Source of the DNA: Cymbomonas tetramitiformis
Lineage: Eukaryota; Chlorophyta; Pyramimonadophyceae; Pyramimonadales; Pyramimonadaceae
Direction: 5' to 3'
Assembly: GCA_001247695.2 (NCBI GenBank)
Contig: LGRX02033486.1
Coordinates: forward strand, 21,964 to 85,963
Length of the DNA: 64,000 bases
In this document: one piece after another, positions 31,458-44,001 of the stretch
Numbering within the stretch: position 1 is the first letter of the stretch
How the letters are laid out: each line of letters opens with the position of its first letter
The notes under the pieces: model-generated
The model's input: only the letters and a program-made list of their open reading frames with translations
Databases searched by the model: none
What the model was told of the DNA's origin: nothing
Translations under genes and position numbers: made by a program

Positions 31458-33631
31458 GAGATATGATATTTTTTCACACATCAAGCATTCAGCGCGATGC
31501 TATCTTACAATCTCGAATGATGTCGTGTTTTTTTCCCGAGGGGCATGCGTGCACAATGCTGCTCACATGCTCCTTGGAAACACGAGTGAACCGATATTTG
31601 AGGGACGCATGAGGCATCTGGGCGCATGCTGAAAGGATAAAGGCCATCATTTCGGTGAACTTCTTTCGAGTAACTATTTGTCATACGCAATCGCTTCCCT
31701 TGAGCCCGCGACCTCAAGGGAAGTGCATGACTGATTTGTATTTTGGGCGGAACTACCCAAAGGGCGGATGCCAACAACGAATACAACGTGCATCGTTAAA
31801 AGTTCGCCTCTGTGGGAGATTCCTGCTGCATCGCTATATATAACGTATGTATCGTGGTAGAAATGTTTGGTGCAGCACTCAGCCCGTGACTCGCAAAGTA
31901 GAATCATAGTGCTAGAGAACCGATTTTTTAGGATTTCAACCGAGATCTTGCACATTGCTCAAGACATCAGAAAAATAGAGTACGAAATGTGAATATGCCC
32001 AGTGAGGCAGAGTTAAGGGCAACGTGCTGACGGATGGCATTGATATATGCATACTTCAAGTATACATATTGTAATATATCGCAAGTAAGAGCAGTATGTA
32101 CTTTCCGCCTATAGCACCGATTTTTGCTTTCTGCAAGCGATTCTGAAAACACTGAAAGCGTTGAGAAGCGAGCAAAATGGCATTCGAGCATGATCTAACG
32201 GTGCATCTGAATTATTTTGCAGTAAGAGGTCACACGAACGGCTGTGGGCGCGTGCGTCTTGTAGCCGACGCGTTACATACTGGGGGTGCCATCCCCTATG
32301 TTTATTCCCCTTAATGTCCCCGCCCTCGTTTCCTCATAGATATCCCGTCCTCTCATCCTCCCACTCCTCCTAGCCCCCCTCATTCCTCCCTTATTTTTAG
32401 ATGCGGACGATTTTCCGTCGCGGCTCTTGGGTGGTCCACGACTCCGCCCTCCCCACGAATGGAGTCCGCTTCGGCTCTTCCTTCCCAACCCCCAACGAAC
32501 CCCTTCAGTCCGCCTTCGGCTCCCAGGGGTCCCCGCGCGCGCAAAGAATCCGAGATTGCACTTTGCAGTATCGTGTGGCCGGCTCCGCTATAATTTTTTA
32601 CCCAAGCATTTTAGATAACGATTTTTCATTATGTCACATGATTTTTGGATGTCGCTTACTCGCTTTATACGCGATACGCCCAAAAATGCTAGGGATGAAG
32701 AATCCTCGTAAAATACGCGTAAACCACGTAAGGGGTCAAAGATCGCCCATCGATCTCATTTTACCTCAGAGCGCAGAGCCCCAGTGGCCGCGACGCCCAG
32801 AGTGAGAGTCGCTCTGAGGCTCACATACTTGAGCGTCTCGATGGGACGTGAAATCGCGATGACGGCTCAGAATCGCCGAAAATGACGATTTCAACGATTC
32901 GGAGCGGCCGCTCGGAATTAGTTTCCCCGTTGAGGCACACCGCTTTCGCCTCTCGCAGTTTTCCATCAAGTGTTTCGTCGCGATAAAGCGAAACGGGTTG
33001 GCAGCCCTTATGACTTGATGCATATGAACTATCTGCATACTATTAAGCACGCATATGGTTCATATATATTATTCCCGAGGCTATTGCGGGTATCACGGGG
33101 GTACCAACAATCCTGAGATCAAGTCCGCAGCCACTCTCAACAATCTGATGCCCGCATGCGTAGCGCGTTGCGCAAAGTTTAAACGTTCCAAGTAAAAGGG
33201 ACTCCGAAGGGATTTTCGCTTGTATCTTTCTAATGGCTTTGAGTTGATTAAAACGGGGACGGAATGTGAATGATGCTCTCACTCTTGCGCGCGTCCGATA
33301 TACCCCCGCACCATGGGGACTATATTATAGCAGCGGAAGCTCGATTGAACGCTCCAAGGTGTGAGCTAATGAAGTGATGCTACATAGAAATGGCATTAGA
33401 ACCAATAGGTGTTATATAGCAATAGAAACAATTTGGTCCAGCACACGCACACATGCAATAACGAACGTTAGTTAAATAACTTAAAACATGCAAGTTGGAG
33501 TGTTGGGATTTTAACCCAATCTAAGATGTATTCAACATACACCTCAGCAGACACCTTGCATGCCGATATGATAGTACACAGGATATATCTTGGCAATAAT
33601 ATATATATGCGAAGCCTCGTGATGTGCTAGA
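31458..33631. other. No gene or element recognised
   Basis: Only short frames on both strands, none with a recognisable product. The 32400-32560 part is GC- and proline-codon-rich on the plus strand but shows no conserved motif. Confidence 0.5.
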
Positions 33632-33850
33632 ACGCACGGACAGGCCTTGGGTGTTCGGCAGTTTTGGGTTTGGGTACATCAAACCCCAAACCCAAAATGC
33701 TCTTTGTTATGATGCGCTCGTTTCGAGTATACTTTAAGACAGTCCTTGCGCTTCGGAAAGGATGCACAAATATTACTATCAGTAATATTGTTGCCATTTT
33801 TCGTGCGCTGATACGCACGAAAACCCCTCCGCTGACAATTTTATCATGCC
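33632..33850. repeat. Diverged single unit of the TTTGGG-palindrome repeat
   Basis: AACGCACGG.CAGGCCTTGGGTGTTCGGCA, then TTTTGGGTTTGGGT...CCCCAAACCCAAAA, matching the unit of 24470-25094. Confidence 0.7.
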
Positions 33851-35270
33851 TTGGGTAGACCCCATCGTAAACCGCGCCGACTCAGCTTGCAGTCGCGACT
33901 GCAAACGAAGCTGATGCGGCCACGGGATGGCTCAATCAAGAGCTCAAAATATAGGTATTCGTGTCAGGAATACATATATTTCAGTTAAGAACGTGAGAAA
34001 ACTTGTTTGCGTAATGAATTTCAAATAACAACAGCAGGGGGCATGCGTGCAAGAAGCGCTTTTCACATACTTAAGCGCTTCACAGGCGTACAATATTGCA
34101 CCTCCAGCCGAGCGACATCGACAGCCATACTTTCCGACAGCGACACGCGTGTGATTTCATTTTTTGGGAAATTCATTCTTCGGGAAAGGTCATCGTGTGT
34201 CACATGCACATAAAAGTATTCCCCAGAATGCAAAATGAAAAGTATTCCCAAACGACGACTTTCTATTCCCAAATTATTATATTTCGATCACGCCCTCACA
34301 TCGAATTACCTACCACAAACTTAAGAAATTACCGGTAAATTACCATGGTATTTTTTTTGCGATTACCGTCAGATTACTATAAAATTTTACCCTTTCGTTC
34401 TGAAGAAACCAAGAAATTACCGGCAAATTACCATGGCAATCGGTAATCACCATGGTGATATTTGCGATTGCGGTCAAATTACTAGAATTTTACCTGTTTA
34501 GGCTCTGGCCCCTAGAGTAGAAAGTGCCGTATCATGACTTCAACTCAAGTTCAAATCCTAGTTTGGTTCAGCTAGAGCGGGCGCGGGCATACACGTGTGT
34601 CCGACACACAGCAATCCAATCAATTCAACACCGACTTTCACGTTCATGATTCGACGATGTGTGGGCGTTATTATCGTCGACACGTCGAGAGATGTCATAC
34701 GGTACGAGACGCTTCGTTGTGAAGCGGACAATCTGATTATCCTTAATTGCAATCGTGACGTCTTTACCCTACCAATGTGCATTTCTAGCACCTCGCTGGA
34801 ACTGAGCTTGGTACTGCACGATCGTGAACCGTAAGCTCTCCACCAGGCCTCCGATGATTCATAACACTTCTCATTTATGTGCTACACTGCAATAATTCTG
34901 CTACACTGCAATAATTCATTGTGCTCGTCCATAGCATTCCGATGCATAATTTCAATTGTGGCCTCCTCGCACCAGCAAAACTTATTGAAACACACTTGTA
35001 TAAAACCTCTTTTACTTCCACCTGTTGCCCTTATTGGTTATTGCCACACTGCACGTACATCTCCATATAAACAGATGCATGCCACCTATGTACATCAACA
35101 TGCTTACCATAAATTATGGGAGCTGGAACTTATGACCCCTTTTACATCAGCAACCCAACCGTTACACCCCAATTGCAAGGTCGTAATGAATTTTATCTAA
35201 GATCTTACTCAAATAGGGTTAGTCCACTCACTACCTGCTAACCAAAAATATCCTGAAAATGCGTATGTTA
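33851..35270. other. Non-coding stretch with a two-copy ATTACCGG repeat
   Basis: At 34325-34500 two copies about 88 bp apart of AAGAAATTACCGGTAAATTA and CCATGGT palindromes are followed by TTACTATAAAATTTTACC-like sequence. No gene recognised elsewhere. Confidence 0.5.
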
Positions 35271-35311
35271 CGGTATGAGCAAGCCGCTACTGGTATATAC
35301 CAGCCAAATTC

Positions 35312-35394
35312 GGTACAGGCCGGCCTGTACCCGTGCAATTTCGGTACAGGCCGGCCTGTACCAGTACAGATATCGGTACAGGCCGGCCTGTACC
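35312..35394. promoter_or_regulatory. Three identical 20-bp palindromes spaced 31-32 bp
   Basis: GGTACAGGCCGGCCTGTACC at 35312-35331, 35343-35362 and 35375-35394, all perfect. A 14-bp palindrome CTGGTATATACCAG precedes at 35290-35303. Spacing close to three helical turns would put all copies on the same face of the DNA, as in a cooperative operator array, but a tandem repeat without function is equally possible. Confidence 0.6.
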
Positions 35395-35399
35395 GATGC

Positions 35400-36420
35400 T
35401 GGCTCATATCGTAACATATATGTAATGGTCAAGCACACATAGGAAGAATTATATACGATCTCCCGAGGTATGCAGCTCATCGAGGCAGTGCGGAGATGGT
35501 CACACTTGAATATACATACGATATATGTATGAGCAGGCTCGTTTTGAGAAGTCATTACAGCTTAATATGACCTGGTAGGGATACTGTGCTCAGCAGGTGA
35601 CGTGTCATCTTAATCATTCCAGCAGGAGCCAATGTTGACAGCATCTCATGTTGCTTGTTCAGAATATATTTGCACAACTTTGAATATGGGGGGGGGAGTG
35701 GTACCACAAGCATAATCCGAAACCAATATCATCTTCAATGCCCAAACCCCATACAAGTCACATAACTGGCATTGTCTCGGAGCGATTATACTCCGCTCTT
35801 CACCATGCGAGTTAGAGAAATCTGGTGGGGTAAAATCACAACGCAATTGCCATTTTGTCAGAAAGGTGTTCTGCCAGGACACAGGAGGCCGGCTGTTATT
35901 TATGGGGTCCGTAAAGGGAGATTCTGTGGCTCCTTCACAATATTCGCAAGGCGTTGTAGGGAGGGGCTCTGGTGGAGGTGCATTCCTCCGAGCGTGCCGC
36001 CATCCTTCCTTGCGGACAACAGCAGTAGCAGAATCGCCTGGAAGAGCGCCTGTTCATCGCAGCCCCACACCATTCCTTGTGCTCGATATCCGTGCTCAGA
36101 ACCTGTGCTACAAAAAAGTGTAAAAGTTACACCAAAGACCGCCTGAGCGGTAGAAGCTTCAGAAATGCTGCTTTAGGAGCTCCGTGCATTTATGCTTGCA
36201 GCTCCTGAACACACGGGTGAGCGCCCTGCCAACATTGCCGAATAAAAGGACGCGGCGTTCAGAACACAGAGCCCTCTCCCGAAGTGCGCACCAGGGACCT
36301 CGGGTGCATCTAATACATCGGGGCAAGGCCTTGAGCATGAAACTCAACATTATGTCCCCTTCGCCACTCCACACACCCAACCTCGGTGCAACCCCTAACA
36401 CTCAACATAGGCACACTCAA
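35400..36420. other. No confident gene
   Basis: Several overlapping short frames on both strands (35772-36146 plus, 36159-36401 minus). None has a recognisable domain or clear splice signals. Confidence 0.4.
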
Positions 36421-36424
36421 GCTG

Positions 36425-37465
36425 CGGCCATCGGCTTGATCGCGCGGTGTGGATGCGGCCCTCGGCTCGATCGCGCGGTGTGGATGCGGCCCACGGCTCG
36501 ATCGCGGTGTGGACGCGGCCCTCGCCCGATCGCAAGCGTGTGGATGCGTCCTCGCTCGACCGCTACGTGGATGCGGCCCTCGGCCCGGATCGCGCGGTGT
36601 GGATGCGGCCCCCTCGGCTTGGATCGGGCTGTGTGGGATGCCCTCGCCTGATCGCTGTGGATGTGCGCCCTCGCTCGACAAGCGCGGTGATGCGGCCCTC
36701 GGCTCGACGCGCGTGGATGGCGCCTCCGCCTCGATCGCGCGCGGTGTGGATGCGGCCCTCGGCTCGGATCGCGCGGTGTGGATGCGGCCCTCGGCTCGAT
36801 CGCGCGGTGTGGATGCGGCCCACGGCTCGGATCGCGCGGTGTGGATGCGTCCTCACTCGATCGCGGTGTGTGGATGCGGCCCTCGCCTCGATCGCTGTGA
36901 TGCGGCTCGGCTTGGATCAGCGCTGCGTGGATGCGCCCGCTCGATCGCGGATGCGCCCTCGCTCGATCGCTGCCGTGTGGATGCGGCCTCCTCGGCTCGA
37001 TCGCTGGTGTGGATGCGGCCCTCCGCCGATCGCAAGGTGTGGATGCGCCCTCGCCTCGATCGCTGGGCTGCGTCGAGCGTGCCCTCCGCTCGATCAACAA
37101 GGCGATCGCGCGGTGGATGCGGCCCTCGGCTCGATCGCGCGGTGTGATGCGGCCTCGGCTCGGACGCGCGTGGATGCGGCCCTCGACTCGGATCGCGCGG
37201 TGTGGATGCCCTCGCCCGGATCGCGCGGTGTGGATGCGGCCCTCGCCCGATCGCCGGTGTGATGCGGCCCTCGGCTCTCACCGCGCGTGATGCGCCTCGG
37301 CGGACGCTGCGTGATGCCCCGCTCGATCGCTGCGGATGCGGCCCTTGGCTCGATCGCGCGGTGTGGATGCGGCCCTCGGCTCGATCGCGTGTGGATGCGG
37401 CCCTCGGCTCGATCGCTCGGTGTGGATGCGGCCCTTGGCTCGATCGCGCGGTGTGGATGCACCTT
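36425..37465. repeat. 31-bp minisatellite TCGATCGCGCGGTGTGGATG...
   Basis: About 33 units with core CTCGATCGCGCGGTGTGGATG and CGGCCCTCGG, with many partial units and indels. Long frames on both strands (for example 36417-37100 and 36447-37262) are products of the repeat. It lies next to a plausible exon (37530-37765) and may be intronic. Confidence 0.9.
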
Positions 37466-37529
37466 CGGGCCTTGAAGGATGGCCTGCACTTGGTGTGGGT
37501 GCTCTCTGCCATCTGCGCCAGGTGGAAGG

Positions 37530-37765
37530 CCTGCATCGGCGGCCGTCCTTTGAGATGGATCGATGGACGTGATGAAGCTGAAGCTCAGCGGCTGCGGCTG
37601 TGCCGCGAAGGCTTGCTGAGGGCTCAGGTGCAAGCCCGTCACGACACCGTGCTGAAGGTGTAAAGGGAGCTCGCCCGTATGGAGGTTCATCACCACTACG
37701 GTGGCATCCTGCGCGCCAAGCACCACGCAGCCATTCACATCTTGCGCCTCCAGCCCGCAAATGCT
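37530..37765 (-). CDS. Exon-like segment with WD40/beta-propeller-like sequence
   Basis: The minus-strand frame, after an acceptor-like CCTGTAG, reads GLEAQDVNGCVVLGAQDATV, then VVMNLHTGELPLHL and LSPQQAFAAQPQPLSFSFIT. Alternating short strands with G-x-x-D-A-T and a following hydrophobic pair resemble a blade of a beta-propeller. It may be one exon of a large intron-rich gene whose other exons lie at higher coordinates. The boundaries are approximate. Confidence 0.4.
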
Positions 37766-38499
37766 ACAGGTGCTCCCCTCGACCTACTGACAAGAGGCCA
37801 CGCCACGAGGTGGCCCTGAAAGCAGGCTGCGCATTGCCGCGGGCTCACGTGCCCCTACGTGCTGTGACGACAAGGCGGCCGCATGTCAAAGGGTCATTGC
37901 CCCTGGAGCTTCACGGCCAAGGCGCAGCGTTCCACAGAACCGGGAACCTTTCAGGTGAAGCTGCTTCCGCCCGCGCTGCTTTGACTGCTTTTCAGATGGC
38001 CCACAAATCAACGGACGTGCACATCGCAAAGTCGAGATGACCCGCAAATCACCGGACGTGCACATCTCAAGGTTGACTCCGCACCCGCAGCGCGGCATTC
38101 CTGAAGGGTATCGCAGTACCGAAGAAAGCCCAGGGAGAGGGGAGGCTGGGAGACGACGTGCCGTGTGGAACGATGGCGGCCGTTCACGGGCAATGGCCAC
38201 ATATTTATCCCCTGCACACAGACTCTCCGCATCAACAGTAAGGGCTCCCTAAGGGTAACCTGTGCATCTTTCCGCATTCCGCTCTGGGTCACCCGCGTGG
38301 GCTTGCCATCACGCGGCGCGCTTCTCTAGGTGACAGGCGGCCCCTGCGCCCCACAGCGTGAGGGGGCTGCTGCAGGCTCACGGGGGGGTTCCTGCGGGGA
38401 CGGTTTCTGCAATTTTTGGCCGAAACACACCATTCGCATTCCACCAATTTGGCGGAGGCGCGCGCATCACGCAGGCAGGGCTGGCGTTGCTAACTTGCC

Positions 38500-38960
38500 A
38501 ACAGCGCCGCAATTAGCAGCCGCGGGAACGCACCGATTGGAGGGATTCGGCCGAGGTACAGGCGGTGCTGCTCCTCGGGTTTCCACTCCCAGCCGGGGTT
38601 CTTCAGGAATACGCAGAACAGGTAAAGCAGAAGCTGCCAGAGCCACCGCTTCCCCGGACCCCAGCTGTCAAAACCCGCATGCCGATCTCCCTTTGCGTTG
38701 CTTGCAGCGCGCTGCAATGCATGCTGCTCGCGTGAGTCGAACCGCAGCTCCAACTCAACGCCTCCCACGCGTCCCGCGCGCGCCCCTGCAGATCTCGCTG
38801 CCTCCCTCCCCTCCGCCTCCAACAGCAGGACCGTGCTTCGCAATGGCAGGCCCAATGTTACGGCCTTCACTGCGATCCGCACGCGTCGGTACATTGGGCC
38901 TCGCCTGAGAATCGTTGGGCAGCTCGGCGTTCCAGGCATGCCCGTTCCAGCTGCCACCCC
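38500..38960 (-). CDS. Possible exon, minus strand, function unknown
   Basis: An open frame reading YRRVRIAVKAVTLGLPLRST and later a Trp/Leu-rich hydrophobic part (RWLWQLLLYLFCVFL). It has protein-like composition, better than the opposite strand, but no splice sites were defined and no family recognised. Confidence 0.3.
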
Positions 38961-39239
38961 CTGCGCAATCACCTCCGCATTGCCGGGAAAACCTCGGACT
39001 GAACAGCTAGCAGAGCGACGGAGATAGCAGGCTTGCCGGACAAATCATCGGAAAGCTGATAACAACGGCCGCTTCCGGGTGTTGCGGAAGAAGGCATGGC
39101 CGGCCAGACTCGCTCGAAGCAGGCGAGGCGGCTGGAAGGGAGGCAAGCAAGGCTGCGCCTGCAACAGGTAGGAGTGGGGAATAATGGGGGGCAAGGGGTG
39201 ATTGCACGGGGCGTCAGAAGACGGAGGAGAGCTCACACG

Positions 39240-39374
39240 GCCTGCAGAGATGCTGAGGGGCACCGGCGAGCTGGGAGAGTCACCTTCGGGAGTGAAGCAC
39301 TTCATGAAGCTGCCCTCCGCTAGCTGCTGAATGCGCTCCACCTGTAGCTCCACCCGCGTTTCTCCCTAACGCGC
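39240..39374 (-). CDS. Possible exon, minus strand, function unknown
   Basis: After an acceptor-like GCGTTAG the frame reads GETRVELQVERIQQLAEGSF, then MKCFTPEGDSPSSPVPLSIS, and a GTGTGAG donor-like site follows shortly. An amphipathic helix plus a Ser/Pro loop; no family recognised. Confidence 0.35.
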
Positions 39375-39654
39375 ATGCGGCATCTGCGCATTTATCACTT
39401 CGCTGCCACCCGGGGCAAAGCCAAGGTGGCGAGAACCGGCACGCGCGCAGCCCCTGCCCGTGCCCAAGCGAATGTAGCCGGCCTGCGATAGGATGCCGCC
39501 ACGTCACTGCGCGGCGCGGCTGCATCGGGAATCCCTTCCTTCGGAAGCTGTCTCCGGCGCAAACCACGTGGAGGTAGGGTCGAAGCAAGGAGGGTGTAGG
39601 GGGCAACCTCGGCAAGCACTGGGGGAGATGCCGCAGAATGACGCGAGCAGAATC

Positions 39655-39880
39655 TCGAGCGGGGACGCGATATGCGTGGAACACGCACGGAGGGCGCGGA
39701 CGCGCTGTGCATGCGGGGAACACGCATGGAGGGCGGACGCGCTGTGCATGGGGAACACGCACGGAGGGCGGGGACGCGCTGTGTATGCAAGGAACGCGCA
39801 CGGAGGGCGGGGATGTGAGGAACGCGCACGGAGGGTGGGGGCGTACTGTGTATGCGGGGAACACGCACGTAGGGAGCAAC
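39655..39880. repeat. Minisatellite, units of 25-39 bp with GGAACACGCACGGAGGGCGG
   Basis: About six units of AACACGCACGGAGGGCGG(G)GACGCGCTGTG(C/T)ATGCGGGG, with length variation. Confidence 0.85.
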
Positions 39881-40194
39881 CCGAGCACCGTCTGGCCTCG
39901 TAGCAGTTCCATTATGTGTATGTAGTTATTAATCTGCTCCAGCACACACCGTTTTGTTTTCACCGACGTCCTGCTGCTTATTCACACTTTCCCGGTTGCA
40001 CAGGAGCAGCTCTGTCTGTTGCTGAGCACGGCGGGCGCGTGGGTGCGCGCACAGGTCCTAGCCAGGGGCGCGCGCGCAGGTCCTAGCCAGGGGCGCGTGA
40101 CTGTGCCACCAAGCAGCGCATGGACCATGGCGACCTGCCAGCGACACACGAGTGCTCTGTGACTGCCCTTTGAAGATTTCACAAACCCGCCATT

Positions 40195-40288
40195 CTGCGC
40201 ATGTCCACGTGTCATCACTGCGCATGTCCACGTGCCATCACTGCGCATGTCCACGTGTCATCACCGCGCATGTGTACGTGTCATCACC
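40195..40288. repeat. Tandem repeat GCGCATGTCCACGTGTCATC, four copies
   Basis: Four 22-bp units with one or two substitutions, each with an E-box-like CACGTG. Confidence 0.9.
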
Positions 40289-40319
40289 GGGCATCCGCCA
40301 CATGCCACTCCTGCCTGCC

Positions 40320-40523
40320 CGCCTGTGCGCTGTGAGATGTCGCGACTTGGGCACTCGGGTAACATCCTGAATCGCACGCCAGCATGGAAGCAGATGCCAA
40401 ATATGCTGGGCGGGGGTGACGTGGAGGGGGTAGCGCACCTCCTTGCGTAGCTGCTCCACAATTTTGCGGAACTGCTCCTGGTACTGACCATGGACTGAGG
40501 ATGGGTCCACCTTAGCAGCGAAT
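40320..40523 (-). CDS. Possible exon, minus strand, function unknown
   Basis: The frame reads PSSVHGQYQEQFRKIVEQLR, then KEVRYPLHVTPAQHIWHLLP, and ends near a donor-like CCGGTGATG. It looks like a soluble helical protein and is more protein-like than surrounding frames. No family recognised. Confidence 0.35.
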
Positions 40524-41867
40524 TGCGGTGGTAGTCTGGCAGCCCGCACCTCCCCGCCTCCCCCCTCTGCCGCGAATGCAAAACAGCCCGTGCTCAAGAG
40601 AGCGCTGATGCCTGCGGATTGCATCTGCCCGGAAATGCACACGACAGGCCGCCTGCACCGCGGGCGCCGCGCCCGGTGACGGCCGCCAGGCGGCCACCAG
40701 GCCTGTGCGCACCACTGCGCAGAGAAGGCCGCAGGTCACAGACCGGAGACGCGCAAGCTCTTTTGCACCATCTCTTGCACGATGGCGAGCACAAATGCTG
40801 CACAGACTGCCCATACAGTGCACAGACTGCCCATACAGTGCACGATTGAGTGCAGCCCTAAGCTGCGGGCTAGCCGTGGTGCCATGCCCCGCACCCGACC
40901 GCTTGTTGAAGCTGAAACTGATCCATGTTCCCAATCTGTGGTCTACCAGTAGAGGTGCCCAACCATTGTTCAAGTTTTGCGACGACCTGCCAGCCTCAAG
41001 TTGAGCATCCCCATCGCCTTCTCAGCTGGGCGGTACACCCTTGCCCCCCCCCCGCTCTACCCACCTCAGCATATCCACGCTGCCCTCTCTCAGCGTCCTC
41101 ACTTACCACACTTCTTCCCTCCCGCATTACCCGGAGGATCTCTGCTCAGTAGCGCTGCACAACTTAAATGGGTCCGTTTATTTTTAACAGCGGTAATTTT
41201 CCGAATCCGACAGTCCATGTACGATTGCAGAGATCAAAATACGATGCATTCCTTTGACCCTCCCCAGGAATCTCTTCGGACCTTCCGATGTTCCCGATCT
41301 AAAAACTTGGACGGTTCAACTTTAGTTGGGCACCCCTACTGCTCAGTGCCTGGTACACCCGTCCAAGCGGCCGGCCACGGCAGCATGACAGGGGAGCTCA
41401 GCCTCGTACAACGAAACAGTCCAACGAAACAGCAGGCGCGCACCTGCTGGAGCATGAGCGTGTTCGGGTCCGGCCGGGGATGGCCAGGGTGGCCGGCTTG
41501 GGCCTGCCCGGCAGCGCCTGCTAGGGGCGACCCCAAGGCTTGCAGACCACCAAGTGCGCCTTGGTGCTGAGGCCCTCCCATCGTGTGCCCCCTGGTATGC
41601 ATTGCGCTCTGCATGCCACATGGCACCATCTCAGACCACGAAGCTGCCCGCCAAGTAGCGGATGGGCGTCCACGTTGCTCGCAGTGCGCTCCACACACGT
41701 CGGGCGTACAACGAGGCTCTCACCTCATGGGCCGTGGCGTGCTGGTTGCCGAGTCTGTCGGGCAGCAGTCGCATCACACCTCACCCCCGCCAGCCCAACC
41801 CAAGATTCAAGCTCGCTCAGTCGCCTCTTGGACCCGCAGACATTTCAGCAGGGCCGCACCGCTGCCT

Positions 41868-42058
41868 CAGCGGAGGGTGACGTGGCGCCGCAGGGTGAGC
41901 GGAGGTGGAGCGGGCGCCTGCCTTGTGAGCGGGGTGAAGGTCAGCGTGGCAGGCAGCGTCTGCTCGAATGAGGGGTCCGCGCTCCGCAGATGGCGGTAGA
42001 GCTCGTTCAGCATGTGCTCCGAGTGTTGGATCATCCGGTTCAACGGCTGGATCACATC
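41868..42058 (-). CDS. Possible exon, minus strand, function unknown
   Basis: A good acceptor (TCAACAG then GATGTGATCC) starts the frame DVIQPLNRMIQHSEHMLNEL, then YRHLRSADPSFEQTLPATLT. Charged amphipathic helix. The donor was not resolved. Confidence 0.4.
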
Positions 42059-42222
42059 CTGTTGATCACTCCCAGTTCCGAATCAATGCACGCATCCCAA
42101 AGCGCGGGTGATGCAGGCTCTCCGAGCGCCTTCCTCCACGAATCCTCTTTCGGTCAACATCGCCTAGGCAGCTCCTGCTGCCGCATCATGGCTTCCCTAT
42201 GATGATCAGGGTGTTACTCACT

Positions 42223-42410
42223 ACTCTTCGCAATTTCAAGGACGACAATGCCGCTGCAATTTCGCTGTCCAATGGGAGGCCAACCACCTGCACAAACCAA
42301 TACCGCAAGTTCTCTGTCCATTCTTGCTCGGCGTGGCCCACGCCTTGGGCCAGAAGGGAGAACGCCTGCGTGCTTGTCAAAACCCCGGTAGGTACTCCAA
42401 CGGCTGATCC
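42223..42410 (-). CDS. Possible exon, minus strand, function unknown
   Basis: The frame reads TSTQAFSLLAQGVGHAEQEW, then TENLRYWFVQVVGLPLDSEI and a basic end just before GTAGTGAGT, a strong donor-like sequence. Likely the exon preceding 41868-42058 in the same minus-strand gene. Confidence 0.4.
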
Positions 42411-42857
42411 CCTGCGCACCCCCTACCCAAACCCTCAGCCGTGGCACGCCGCTCTGAAATTGCAGGAACGCCTCCTCGGCACATGTGAAAAGCAAGTGGA
42501 GGGCTCAGGCACGTGTGGGGTGCCCCACATTGGCACCGAGGGCCGTCCCATAGGCGCAACACATGCGCGAAAACTCCGCTGCAGCGAAACATTCCCTATG
42601 CTAAAGTTCCGGGAATATCGTATCGAGCTCACACCCCCGCGAGCGTGGCGCCCCTCGCTTCCCTGCTGCTGGGACATCGCGCCGTGCCCCTGCAGGCAGG
42701 GGGTGGCTCGCAGGGCAGAGTCTGCAGCATGTGGTGCTCAGCTGCATCTGCTGCGCCACCCATCAAGCAGACCACAAATCCCAGCGGCGCTCGGGAACAA
42801 AGAGGCCTATTCTACACACTGAGCTGAGTCGTGAACACCGGGCCTCAATTCACCACG

Positions 42858-43040
42858 GAAGTGGGGAAGCAGTCCTGAGGTAGGCGCGCGCCTTGGGGGC
42901 GATGGGCGGTAAGTTGGCCCTTGGAAGCTGTAAGGACTCATGTGAGGGTCTTGGTACTGTGACTGCGGTTGAGGCCGCGACGGAGGCGTGTGAGCTCTTT
43001 GCCTCTGTGCCTGGATAAAACTGTACAACCCCCTCAACCT
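42858..43040 (-). CDS. Possible Pro/Gln-rich exon, minus strand
   Basis: The frame after acceptor-like TTGTACAG/TCCAG reads a Pro/Ser/Gln/Tyr-rich product (HTPPSRPQPQSQYQDPHMSP, then YSFQGPTYRPSPP). Low-complexity disordered segment; exon status is inferred only from composition and acceptors. Confidence 0.3.
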
Positions 43041-43204
43041 GCCTTAGAGCACTGAGCCTGTACAAACTGTGGATGACACCCTCGCAGGATGACGATGAAA
43101 AACACCTCTCTGCAAAGATCATGAGAATAATTATCACCCAGAAGCCAGCTCAACCCTTAGTTGAGGCCCACAAAATTGCCAGTACCGCGCCCATGCTCGA
43201 GCTC

Positions 43205-43385
43205 CCCCCCGTACTCGAGAACACGCCTGCAACACCTGCATACTCGAGCCCCCGCCTGCACTCCAGCACGCCTGCAACACCTGCATGCTCGAGCCCCCGC
43301 TTGCACTCCAGCACGCCTGCAACACCTGCACGCTCGAGCCCCCGCTTGCACTCCAGCACGCCTGCAGCGCCTGCATACTCGAGCC
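43205..43385. repeat. 45-bp minisatellite with CACGCCTGCAACACCTGCAT
   Basis: Four units of a 45-bp sequence including CTCGAGCCCCCGC and TGCACTCCAGCACGCC. Frames through it in both directions are open because 45 is a multiple of three. Confidence 0.95.
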
Positions 43386-44001
43386 CGGCTGGGAGGTTAA
43401 AGGGGCACAGTAGGGTTGCGGGCGTACTCCATGAGTCTTCTGGGGCTGTCATTGTGACCTGTCAAGTGGTTTGATGGGAGGGGGGGCGGGTGAACCGAGG
43501 CTGGCAACGCTTAGGGACAACAATACAATTTTGGCAAGTGCAGCAATAAAAAAGGAAAAAGAAAACGAGACACCCGTTTTCAGGGTGTGGGGCTTATAGT
43601 CCCGTGACTCCCCTTTTCTTTCCCTTCAGTCTTGCAGCAATAAATTGAAATTGAGTCAAGTGAACATTAATAGTGCAGTCAACTAGTGCACCGTCTTCGA
43701 GGAACAATTTCTCAAGCCGAATCCAGCAGCCAGGAACGGCTTGATGACATGATGAGAAAGCTACAAGCTTCTGCTACATCGCAGCTGAGCAATCATGCAA
43801 ACGCTGACCATGATCTCATTGGTCGAACTGCCATAGTGCAGTGCGCCCCTGCAAGGGTAGACGGCGGTGGCGCACCGTGTTGGCGGCCATGCGGGCTCAC
43901 TCCATGGATCGCTGCAGCCACGTCATTTGCTCCGTGAGGCACCATCATGCCCATGTGACCAGCTGCGCCTGCGCCCCCCACCAGGGGCGTAGGGTCGATA
44001 C

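Noticed and set aside
36417..37738. ORFs of 200-270 codons in both directions
   Set aside because: Products of the 31-bp minisatellite; Arg/Pro/His-rich repeats without domain or start context.
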